Of a DNA stretch of 64,000 nt, positions 8,354 through 14,637 are shown piece after piece. The number at the start of each line of letters is the position of its first letter. Positions within the stretch are counted from its first letter, which is position 1. The translations under genes were made by a program, and so were the position numbers. The notes under the pieces were generated by a model. It worked only from the letters and a program-made list of their open reading frames with translations. It had not been told where the DNA came from and made no database searches. The stretch spans positions 62,001 through 126,000 of the forward strand of contig JAHDVX010000007.1 in NCBI GenBank assembly GCA_023382455.1, read 5' to 3'. Source of the stretch: Flavobacteriales bacterium (GTDB lineage Bacteria; Bacteroidota; Bacteroidia; Flavobacteriales_F; PHOS-HE28).

Positions 8354-9970
8354 TCAGGCCTTGACGCGTGCTGCCGGTTCCGCCTTCACGATCTCCTCGC
8401 TGGCGTTGTCGCGGTACTTGTTGAAATTGGTCTGGAAGGCCGTCGCCAGCTTGTCCGCCTGGGCATCGTAGGCCGCCTTGTCCTTCCACGTGTTGCGCGG
8501 GTCGAGGATCTCGGCGGGCACCTCGGGGCAGTTGGTGGGCATGCTCACGCCGAACACGGGGTGCTTCACGTAGTCCACGTTGTCCAGTTGGCCTTGCAGC
8601 GCGGCACTCACCATGGCGCGGGTCAGGCGCAGTTTCATGCGCTCGCCGGTTCCGTAGGCCCCGCCGCTCCAACCGGTGTTCACCAGCCACACGTGCACGC
8701 CGTGCTCCTTCATCAACTTGCCCAGCATGTCGGCGTATTTGGTGGGGTGCAGCGGCAGGAAGGGTGCGCCGAAGCATGCGCTGAACACGGTCTTCGGCTC
8801 GGTGATGCCCGCCTCGGTGCCCGCCACCTTCGCCGTGTAGCCGCTCAGGAACCAGTACATGGCCTGGCCCGCATCCAGCCGACTGATGGGCGGCAACACG
8901 CCGTAGGCGTCGCAGGTGAGGAAGAAGATGTTCTTCGGGTGCCCTCCGCGGCTGGGCTCCGCGTGGCCCTTGATGTGCTCAATGGGGTAGCTCACGCGCG
9001 TGTTCTCCGTCTTGCTCTTGTCGCTGAAGTCCACCTTGGTGGAGGTGCCCTCCATGAAGTTGATGTTCTCCAGCAGCGCCCCGAAGCGGATGGCATCCCA
9101 GATCTCGGGCTCCTTCTCCTTGGTCAGGTCGATGGCCTTGGCATAGCAGCCACCCTCGAAGTTGAACACCCCCTTGGCGCTCCATCCGTGTTCGTCATCG
9201 CCGATCAGGTGACGCTGCGGGTCGGCGCTCAAGGTGGTCTTGCCCGTGCCGCTGAGGCCGAAGAACACCGCGGTGTCACCGTCCTTGCCGATGTTGGCCG
9301 AGCAGTGCATGCTCAGCACGCCGCGATCCTGCGGCAGGATGTAGTTCAGCACGCTGAAGATGCCCTTCTTGATCTCGCCGGTGTAGGCCGTGCCGCCGAT
9401 CAGGATCATCTTCCGGGTGAAGTCCATGGCGGCGAAGTTGTGCTGGCGCGTGCCGTCGATGGCGGGGTCTGCATGGAAGCCGGGGGCACAGATGATGTGC
9501 CACTCCGGCTCGAAGCCCTCGATCTCGTCCTTGGCCAGGCGCAGGAACATGTTGTTGCCGAAGAGGGCGCTCCAGGGGTACTCGGCCACCAGGCGCAGGT
9601 TCAGCCGGAACTCGGGATCCGCGCAGGCATAGGCATCGTGCACGTACAAGTCGCGGCCCATCAGGTAGGCCGCCATGCGCTGGCGCAGGCGCTCAAAGGT
9701 GTCCGGTGCCATGGGGATGTTGATGTCGCCCCACCAGACGGTGTTCTCGGTCTTTGCGTCCTTCACGCAGAACTTGTCCTTCGGGCTGCGGCCGGTGAAT
9801 TCGCCGGTATCCACGGCCAGCGCCCCGCTGTCGGCCAATACACCTTGGCCGTTCACCAGGGTGTGTTCCACCAGCTCGGCAGGTTCCAGGTTCCAGTACA
9901 CATCACCCGTATTGGCCAGGCCGATCTTAGCCAGGTCAGCTTGCGTCGGTTTCAGTCCGAGATCGTTCAT
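8354..9970 (-). CDS. pckA: Phosphoenolpyruvate carboxykinase (ATP)
   Basis: 538 aa, full family length. Converts oxaloacetate and ATP to PEP, CO2 and ADP (gluconeogenesis). The P-loop GLSGTGKTTLS and the kinase-2 block LIGDDEHGWS are clear, as are the oxaloacetate-binding GRSPKDKF near residue 60 and YTAKVAGTE. A TACATTTG box 27 bp upstream is a good match to the Bacteroidota -7 element, and a strong hairpin ends the gene, so it is transcribed alone. Succinyl-CoA made by mutase reactions would enter the TCA cycle and could leave through this enzyme. Confidence 0.97.
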   Translation of the reverse strand: MNDLGLKPTQADLAKIGLANTGDVYWNLEPAELVEHTLVNGQGVLADSGALAVDTGEFTGRSPKDKFCVKDAKTENTVWWGDINIPMAPDTFERLRQRMAAYLMGRDLYVHDAYACADPEFRLNLRLVAEYPWSALFGNNMFLRLAKDEIEGFEPEWHIICAPGFHADPAIDGTRQHNFAAMDFTRKMILIGGTAYTGEIKKGIFSVLNYILPQDRGVLSMHCSANIGKDGDTAVFFGLSGTGKTTLSADPQRHLIGDDEHGWSAKGVFNFEGGCYAKAIDLTKEKEPEIWDAIRFGALLENINFMEGTSTKVDFSDKSKTENTRVSYPIEHIKGHAEPSRGGHPKNIFFLTCDAYGVLPPISRLDAGQAMYWFLSGYTAKVAGTEAGITEPKTVFSACFGAPFLPLHPTKYADMLGKLMKEHGVHVWLVNTGWSGGAYGTGERMKLRLTRAMVSAALQGQLDNVDYVKHPVFGVSMPTNCPEVPAEILDPRNTWKDKAAYDAQADKLATAFQTNFNKYRDNASEEIVKAEPAARVKA

Positions 9971-9997
9971 GATCGAATAGGTTCACGTTTGGGGGTG

Positions 9998-10005
9998 CAA
10001 ATGTA
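9998..10005 (-). promoter_or_regulatory. pckA promoter -7 box
   Basis: TACATTTG on the minus strand fits TAnnTTTG exactly. A TTG lies 15 nt further upstream, somewhat closer than the usual 17-23 nt. Confidence 0.6.
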
Positions 10006-10043
10006 GGGATCGACCCCGGGCAAGGAAATGCCTATGGACAGGC

Positions 10044-10448
10044 TCAATTCCGGCGTAAGGCACCGGCCAGCACCGCCCCCCAGCCCGCGATGAACATCAG
10101 GCCGCCCAGCGGGGTGATGGGGCCCAACACCCGGGCCATGCCGTGCAGGCCGAGCAGATCGCGGGTGGCCAGGAGGTAAAGCGACCCGCAGAAGCACAGG
10201 ATGCCCAGCAAGAACAGGATGCGCACGAAGCTGACCACCCGCGACCCCAGTTTGCCCTCCAGCGCCGCGAGGCCCAGCAACGCCAGGCCGTGGTAGAACT
10301 GGTATTGCACCGCCGTGCCCCAGTTATGGAAGGACTGCGCGTCCACCAGCCCCCGGATGCCGTGCGCCCCGAAGGCGCCCAAGGCCACTGCCAGCATCAA
10401 TATGGCCGCGGCCCAGGCCAGCGTGCGTTGGTTCGTGCGTGCTTCCAT
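10044..10448 (-). CDS. DUF423 membrane protein
   Basis: 134 aa, starting MEARTNQRTLAWAAA. Four hydrophobic segments, with the DUF423 signatures ALGAFGAHG, FYHGLALLGLAAL and a C-terminal ITPLGGLMFIAGW. Family function is unknown (YgdD/YwdK-like inner-membrane proteins). CACCTTTG, close to the TAnnTTTG box, lies about six bases upstream of the ATG. The upstream barrel protein gene ends 32 bp away on the same strand. Confidence 0.85.
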   Translation of the reverse strand: MEARTNQRTLAWAAAILMLAVALGAFGAHGIRGLVDAQSFHNWGTAVQYQFYHGLALLGLAALEGKLGSRVVSFVRILFLLGILCFCGSLYLLATRDLLGLHGMARVLGPITPLGGLMFIAGWGAVLAGALRRN

Positions 10449-10480
10449 CGGCGCAAAGGTGGTGATCGTTCCCCGACCGG

Positions 10481-11212
10481 TCAGCGGCCACGGGCCTTGC
10501 GCAGCCGGGCCTTGTCCGGGTTCTCGTGGAAAAAGTACCGGAAGTCCACCGTGAGGTAGGCCCCGCTGAGGTCCGTGGTGAGCTTGTACGGCCGGTAGCC
10601 GGCATAGCGGTCCAGCCAGGTCACATCGGCCTGGGCCATCGCACCGAACGGCCGGTGGAACGTGGCACCGAGGTAGAAGTACCCCGAGTTGTCCGTGCGG
10701 TATTCCACGCCGATGTTGCCCACCACCCCCGCCTGCGCCCAGTTGCGTCGGAAGAGGTAGGCCTGTGCCAAGGGCAGCTCCTTCTTGGCATCGCCCGGAT
10801 ACATGTCCACGCTGAAACCCAGCGCATTGTTCATCCAGGAACGCTCCCCCAGCCGGATGTACACCAAGCACGTCACCGGCAATTCATAACCCACGAACCG
10901 CACGCTGCCCTGGTCGGCATAGCCATTGGTATCATTGGTCATCCCGAAATCGTAGCGCCGGGTGATCTGGCTCAAGCCCACTTCCAAGGAAATGGACTTG
11001 CTCAACCCGGTGCGCACCACCATGCCGTAGGCCAACCCGCCTCTAAGCTCCAAGGTGGCCGCCAGGGGCGACCGATCGATCGTGGTTTCCCGCTCGAAAA
11101 CCCCGAAGGGGATCACCGGCTTCACCTGCAGGCCGAAGGTGGTGACCCCCTGCTGCGCCCAGGCCGGGCCGAACCCCAAGGCCAGGAGGATCATCAACAG
11201 GGGCAGGCGCAT
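10481..11212 (-). CDS. Outer-membrane beta-barrel protein
   Basis: 243 aa from the ATG at 11212 (MRLPLLMIL), giving a signal peptide ending PAWA-QQ. The mature part alternates aromatic and polar residues in beta strands such as LRGGLAYGMVVRTGL and SGAYLTVDFRYFFHEN, typical of small Bacteroidota outer-membrane barrels (porin-like or OmpA-like beta-barrel families). No substrate can be inferred. Confidence 0.65.
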   Translation of the reverse strand: MRLPLLMILLALGFGPAWAQQGVTTFGLQVKPVIPFGVFERETTIDRSPLAATLELRGGLAYGMVVRTGLSKSISLEVGLSQITRRYDFGMTNDTNGYADQGSVRFVGYELPVTCLVYIRLGERSWMNNALGFSVDMYPGDAKKELPLAQAYLFRRNWAQAGVVGNIGVEYRTDNSGYFYLGATFHRPFGAMAQADVTWLDRYAGYRPYKLTTDLSGAYLTVDFRYFFHENPDKARLRKARGR

Positions 11213-11366
11213 GGGGCCAAAGTTCGCCCTTGGCCGCCTTTCGTCGCGCACCGGTGCTCAATCGCTTGCCCATACCGGTGCAACCACGGTACCGCACGGC
11301 CGGAGATGGAATGGCCAAGGAGGGATCACCAGATATTCCATGATCCGCCGTTGATGACCATCGCAA

Positions 11367-11403
11367 TTGTTGATAACTCGAACTGGTATCAGGAGTAGCT
11401 TTC
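11367..11403 (+). promoter_or_regulatory. Probable promoter of the DUF4190-like lipoprotein
   Basis: TTG at 11367-11369 and 11370-11372, with TAGCTTTC at 11396-11403 (one mismatch to TAnnTTTG), spacing 23 nt from the second TTG. The box ends three bases before the ATG. Confidence 0.4.
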
Positions 11404-11406
11404 GCC

Positions 11407-12027
11407 ATGCAACCGCTTGGCCGCTATGCCCTTCCGCTCGTTGCCGCCATGGCGGTGGGCTGCGGTACCACCAAACCTTGGGCCGGCCATCCATCCGGGG
11501 CCCGCTACGGTTGGTTGCGCAAGCAAGGAACCGTGGAGCGGCACGAAAAGGCCCCGGCCCGTGCCCAAACCGGAGGAGCTACGGAAGAAGCAATCCGCCA
11601 CCTACCACTCCCCTTGGCCGTTCACCTTCCCGAACCGGCCGACGCTTCCATCACCGCCTCAGCCGACATCCCGGGCGATCCGTCTACCCGTCCGATGATC
11701 GCACCGCAGCAGCCGGACCACACACTGCGGCGCATGGCCCCGACCAGCCAGGACACCACGGACTATTTCGAGGAGGAACCCCGGACGTGGAACGCCAAGG
11801 CCATCGCTGCGGCCCCTGTTGCGGCTGCCACGTTGGCACTGGGATTCGGGCTCCAAAGCGTGATCATCCTCCTCGTTGGCGGAGCCATCGCCTTCACCTT
11901 AGGCTTGATCGGGAGCCGTCAATGCCGCGACCGGGGGAATCGCGGAAAAGGCTTCGCGCTCGCCGGGATGATCATCGGCGGAGCCGCACTTTTCCTCAGC
12001 CTGGTGGTGTTCATCGTGGCCGCTTGA
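11407..12027 (+). CDS. Lipoprotein with C-terminal DUF4190-like membrane domain
   Basis: 206 aa. The N-terminus PLVAAMAVGC is a plausible lipobox (Cys19). The middle is a Pro/Ala-rich low-complexity linker with two Asp/Glu clusters. The C-terminus has two hydrophobic helices with ALGFGLQSVIILLVGG and RGKGFALAGMIIGGA, matching the DUF4190/DUF4870-type pattern. Similar Bacteroidota proteins have no assigned function. Confidence 0.55.
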   Translation: MQPLGRYALPLVAAMAVGCGTTKPWAGHPSGARYGWLRKQGTVERHEKAPARAQTGGATEEAIRHLPLPLAVHLPEPADASITASADIPGDPSTRPMIAPQQPDHTLRRMAPTSQDTTDYFEEEPRTWNAKAIAAAPVAAATLALGFGLQSVIILLVGGAIAFTLGLIGSRQCRDRGNRGKGFALAGMIIGGAALFLSLVVFIVAA

Positions 12028-12153
12028 GCCACTGATTCAACGACTAAATTCGATTCAGACATCGTTGGTCGCGTCTTTCTGGACATGTATTTCGACATTT
12101 GATTGTTCAATACGCATCATAGTGTTTGATTACAAGCTCGTTATGGTGTCGCA

Positions 12154-12161
12154 TAACTTTG
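12154..12161 (+). promoter_or_regulatory. -7 box upstream of the Fic-like gene
   Basis: TAACTTTG matches TAnnTTTG exactly and ends seven bases before the ATG. A TTTG lies 25 nt further upstream (12125-12128), slightly beyond the usual spacing. The leader would be very short. Confidence 0.5.
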
Positions 12162-12168
12162 GACATCC

Positions 12169-13308
12169 ATGGCGACAAGCAAAAAGACGATCCGGCCGTT
12201 CCAGGTCCATTTTTCCCCGCAAGAACTCCCCCCATCCACGTGGGCCCGGCTGGGCGAGGTGGCCATGGCCGTAGAGCAGCTTCGCACGGCCGTTCTCCCG
12301 GTGCAGGAAGGGAGGCTGATGAACTACATCGCCCTGCTCCAAGGGGTGGTGGCCAACGCCTCGTTGGACGGCAATACGCTCACCGCCGACCAAGTGGACC
12401 GCTTGCTGGAAGGAAGTCTCCAACTGCCACATTCGCAGGTTTTCCAGGAACGCGAAGTGCGCAACCTGCTGGCCGCCGTGACCTGGTTGGAGACCCGCCT
12501 GAAGACCGCCGGAACCGACGCCGGATCCTGGACCTTGCAGATGCTCCATGCCCAGGTGATGCAGGGCCTGCCCTCCCCTTCCGGACAGGCACCGGGCACC
12601 TTCCGCCTTGGCCCGCCCGAGCTTCCCGTTCCCGCAGACCAATTGGGACCGGCCATCGACCACCTGGTCATTTGGGCCCAAGACGGGGTCTTCCATGGCT
12701 CCGACCCGGAGGAGCGTTTGGCCTTCGGCATCCTGGGGGCCTTGGTCGCCCATCTGCACCTGGCCTGGCTTTGCCCATTCCCCGATGGATCAGGACGCAC
12801 CGTCCGGCTGCTGGAACTCAGCCTATTGCTGCAAGCCGGCCTCCCACCGGTGGCCGCCCACCGCATGGTGGCCCAGGCCGCGGACGCCCCGGACGAATAT
12901 GCCCGCCTGACCCGGTGGACCGGTCGGTCCGAGGATGGGGTTCCGGCTTTTATCAACTTTATGGTCAGGGGCTTTGCTGAACGGTTGAAAGCCCTCGCGA
13001 TCGAGGTGGCCAAGGCCCAGGAGGAGCAGTTGGTACCGGAGATCCTGCAAGGCCTCGTCGGCCCGCAGGGCACCACCGGAGGGGAACGCCTCAACCTGTT
13101 GATGCGCGAGCTGCACAGCCATCGGGACGAAGTGGCCACCGCCGAACTGCCCCTGCTTTCGCCCGAGCTCGCCCGGCGGTACGCCCGCCTCCATGCCAAG
13201 ACGCTGCAGCGCGACCTTTCCCAGTTGGAGAAGCTCGGCCTGGTGGAACGCAGCCGCGGGGCCGTACGGGCCAAGCCCTTGGTGCTCCGCCCGTTCGCAG
13301 CCGGGTAG
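12169..13308 (+). CDS. Fic-family protein with degenerate catalytic motif and C-terminal winged helix
   Basis: 379 aa. Layout fits the Fic/DOC family: an N-terminal helical part with a degenerate inhibitory motif (NASLDGNTLT, normally S-x-x-x-E-G-N), the Fic core, and a C-terminal helix-turn-helix (KTLQRDLSQLEKLGLVERS). Active Fic enzymes carry HPF-x-D/E-GNGR; here the sequence is CPFPDGSGRTVR, with Cys202 in place of the catalytic His and Ser in place of Asn. AMPylation activity is therefore doubtful, unless Cys acts in a different chemistry. It may instead act as a DNA-binding regulator. It stands alone and converges on gluQ with a 1-bp gap. Confidence 0.75.
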   Translation: MATSKKTIRPFQVHFSPQELPPSTWARLGEVAMAVEQLRTAVLPVQEGRLMNYIALLQGVVANASLDGNTLTADQVDRLLEGSLQLPHSQVFQEREVRNLLAAVTWLETRLKTAGTDAGSWTLQMLHAQVMQGLPSPSGQAPGTFRLGPPELPVPADQLGPAIDHLVIWAQDGVFHGSDPEERLAFGILGALVAHLHLAWLCPFPDGSGRTVRLLELSLLLQAGLPPVAAHRMVAQAADAPDEYARLTRWTGRSEDGVPAFINFMVRGFAERLKALAIEVAKAQEEQLVPEILQGLVGPQGTTGGERLNLLMRELHSHRDEVATAELPLLSPELARRYARLHAKTLQRDLSQLEKLGLVERSRGAVRAKPLVLRPFAAG

Positions 13309-13309
13309 T

Positions 13310-14143
13310 TCAGCACCCGTCCACCGCCTGGCGCAACCATTCCTCCGCCAAGCGGAGAACCGGGCCGGGGCCTTCCCCGACCTGGCGCAAGGTGATCAAA
13401 GCCTCCGCGCCGAGCGACTTGGACAGTTTCGCCCCGGTAGCACCCAGCAACAGCGGATGGTGCAGGAAGCGGACTTCCTTGAACGCCCGCTTCCCCAGCA
13501 ATTCCGCCAGGTACAGCTGGATCGCCGTGGAAGGCAACAGGTCGGTGCCGCGCACCACCAGGTCCACGCCGAAGCGGACATCATCCGCCAGCGAGGCCAC
13601 CTGGTAGGACGGCCTGCCGTTCTGCTGGCGGATCACCGGGTCGGACATGTCCAAGGGCAGTTCCCGCACGCGCCCGGCAGGCCATGTGCGCATGGCCATG
13701 GTAGCCCCCGCAGGCAGGCGCAACCGCCAGCGGCAACCGGGCAGGTCCAGGGGCCGATTGCGGTCGCGGCAATGGCCGTCGTATTCCGTGCCACCGGTGC
13801 GTTCGGCGACATCCTTGCGTGAACAAGTGCAGGCATATAAATGGCCTCCGGCGCGCAGCTGGTGCACCAGCTCCAGGTAGCTGCCCATGCGCAGGTGCTG
13901 TGACCACTGGCTGGCCAGCTCACCGGCATTCCCAGGGCCCTCATCCCAATCCACGCCCAGCCAGTGCAAGGTGTCGAAGATGTCCTGCACGTACTCGGGC
14001 CGCGCCCGCTCCGCGTCCAGGTCGTCGATGCGCAGCAGCACCCGGCCGCCCGCCTCGCGGGCCAGTTTCCAGGCCAGCACGAACGAGGCCCCGTTGCCCG
14101 CATGTAGGAAGCCGCTGGGCGTGGGGGCAAGGCGGGTCTTCAT
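13310..14143 (-). CDS. gluQ: Glutamyl-Q tRNA(Asp) synthetase
   Basis: 277 aa. Attaches glutamate to the queuosine of tRNA-Asp. It is a truncated GluRS catalytic core without an anticodon-binding domain. The HIGH-like motif is PTPSGFLHAGN (residues 6-16) and the KMSKS-like motif is AKLSKS. A zinc-site cluster is visible: YACTCSRKD and, about twenty residues later, GHCRDRN. The ATG at 14143 was chosen because MKTRLAPTPSG is the usual family start and the longer frame would run into the tRNA-Leu gene. It ends 1 bp from the Fic gene. Confidence 0.9.
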   Translation of the reverse strand: MKTRLAPTPSGFLHAGNGASFVLAWKLAREAGGRVLLRIDDLDAERARPEYVQDIFDTLHWLGVDWDEGPGNAGELASQWSQHLRMGSYLELVHQLRAGGHLYACTCSRKDVAERTGGTEYDGHCRDRNRPLDLPGCRWRLRLPAGATMAMRTWPAGRVRELPLDMSDPVIRQQNGRPSYQVASLADDVRFGVDLVVRGTDLLPSTAIQLYLAELLGKRAFKEVRFLHHPLLLGATGAKLSKSLGAEALITLRQVGEGPGPVLRLAEEWLRQAVDGC

Positions 14144-14151
14144 GCGGCGGA

Positions 14152-14239
14152 TGGTGCCCGGGGCGGGACTTGAACCCGCACGGCCCTTGCGGACCAAGGG
14201 ATTTTAAGTCCCTCGTGTCTACCATTCCACCACCCGGGC
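14152..14239 (-). tRNA. tRNA-Leu (UAA)
   Basis: Class II tRNA. Acceptor stem GCCCGGG/CCCGGGC, anticodon stem AGGGA/TCCCT with loop CTTAAAA (anticodon TAA), a long variable arm, T-arm GCGGGTTCAAGTCCCGC, and an encoded CCA end at 14152-14154. It lies 8 bp upstream of gluQ on the same strand. Confidence 0.97.
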
Positions 14240-14287
14240 GGGCGGCAGGCAAAGGAAAGGCAGGATGGGGAAGTATCCTTCAGGCGG

Positions 14288-14385
14288 GGTGAACCCGCTG
14301 ACAGGATGTACAGGACAAGGCTTGGCCGGTCACCGAACCGAAAGACGAATCCTTTGACAGGATGAACGGGATGGACAGGATGAAG
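14288..14385. repeat. Degenerate 9-bp RACRGGATG repeats
   Basis: GACAGGATG-AACGGGATG-GACAGGATG in tandem at 14356-14382, with further degenerate copies (ACAGGATG, TACAGGAC) at about 14300-14316. No gene is present. It lies between the two tRNA genes. Similar ACAGGAT-type repeats are known from memory in many bacterial intergenic regions; their function is unknown. Confidence 0.55.
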
Positions 14386-14477
14386 CAGAGCAAGGGGGAT
14401 CCACGGCGTGAATCGGACAAGGCGCACCGGAACAGGTGGACCGGCCCACAATGCACGGCCAACGGCGGGCCGGATAC

Positions 14478-14504
14478 AAAAATGCCTCCCGCAGGGGAGG
14501 CATT
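14478..14504 (-). terminator. Rho-independent terminator of tRNA-Gly
   Basis: A perfect 10-bp stem (AATGCCTCCC and its complement at 14495-14504) with a 4-nt loop, followed on the minus strand by TTTGTATCC. It begins immediately after the CCA end of tRNA-Gly. Confidence 0.85.
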
Positions 14505-14580
<76 letters not shown>

Positions 14581-14590
14581 TTGGGGGGTG

Positions 14591-14620
14591 CAAATATAGC
14601 TGGCGAAATGATCGGTGCAA
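14591..14620 (-). promoter_or_regulatory. tRNA-Gly promoter, full Bacteroidota consensus
   Basis: On the minus strand: TTG (14618-14620), 19 nt spacer, TATATTTG (14591-14598). This is exactly the TTG-N19-TAnnTTTG form used by the Bacteroidota primary sigma factor. The tRNA starts 10 nt downstream. Confidence 0.85.
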
Positions 14621-14637
14621 CGAACCTCGGTCGTTCC

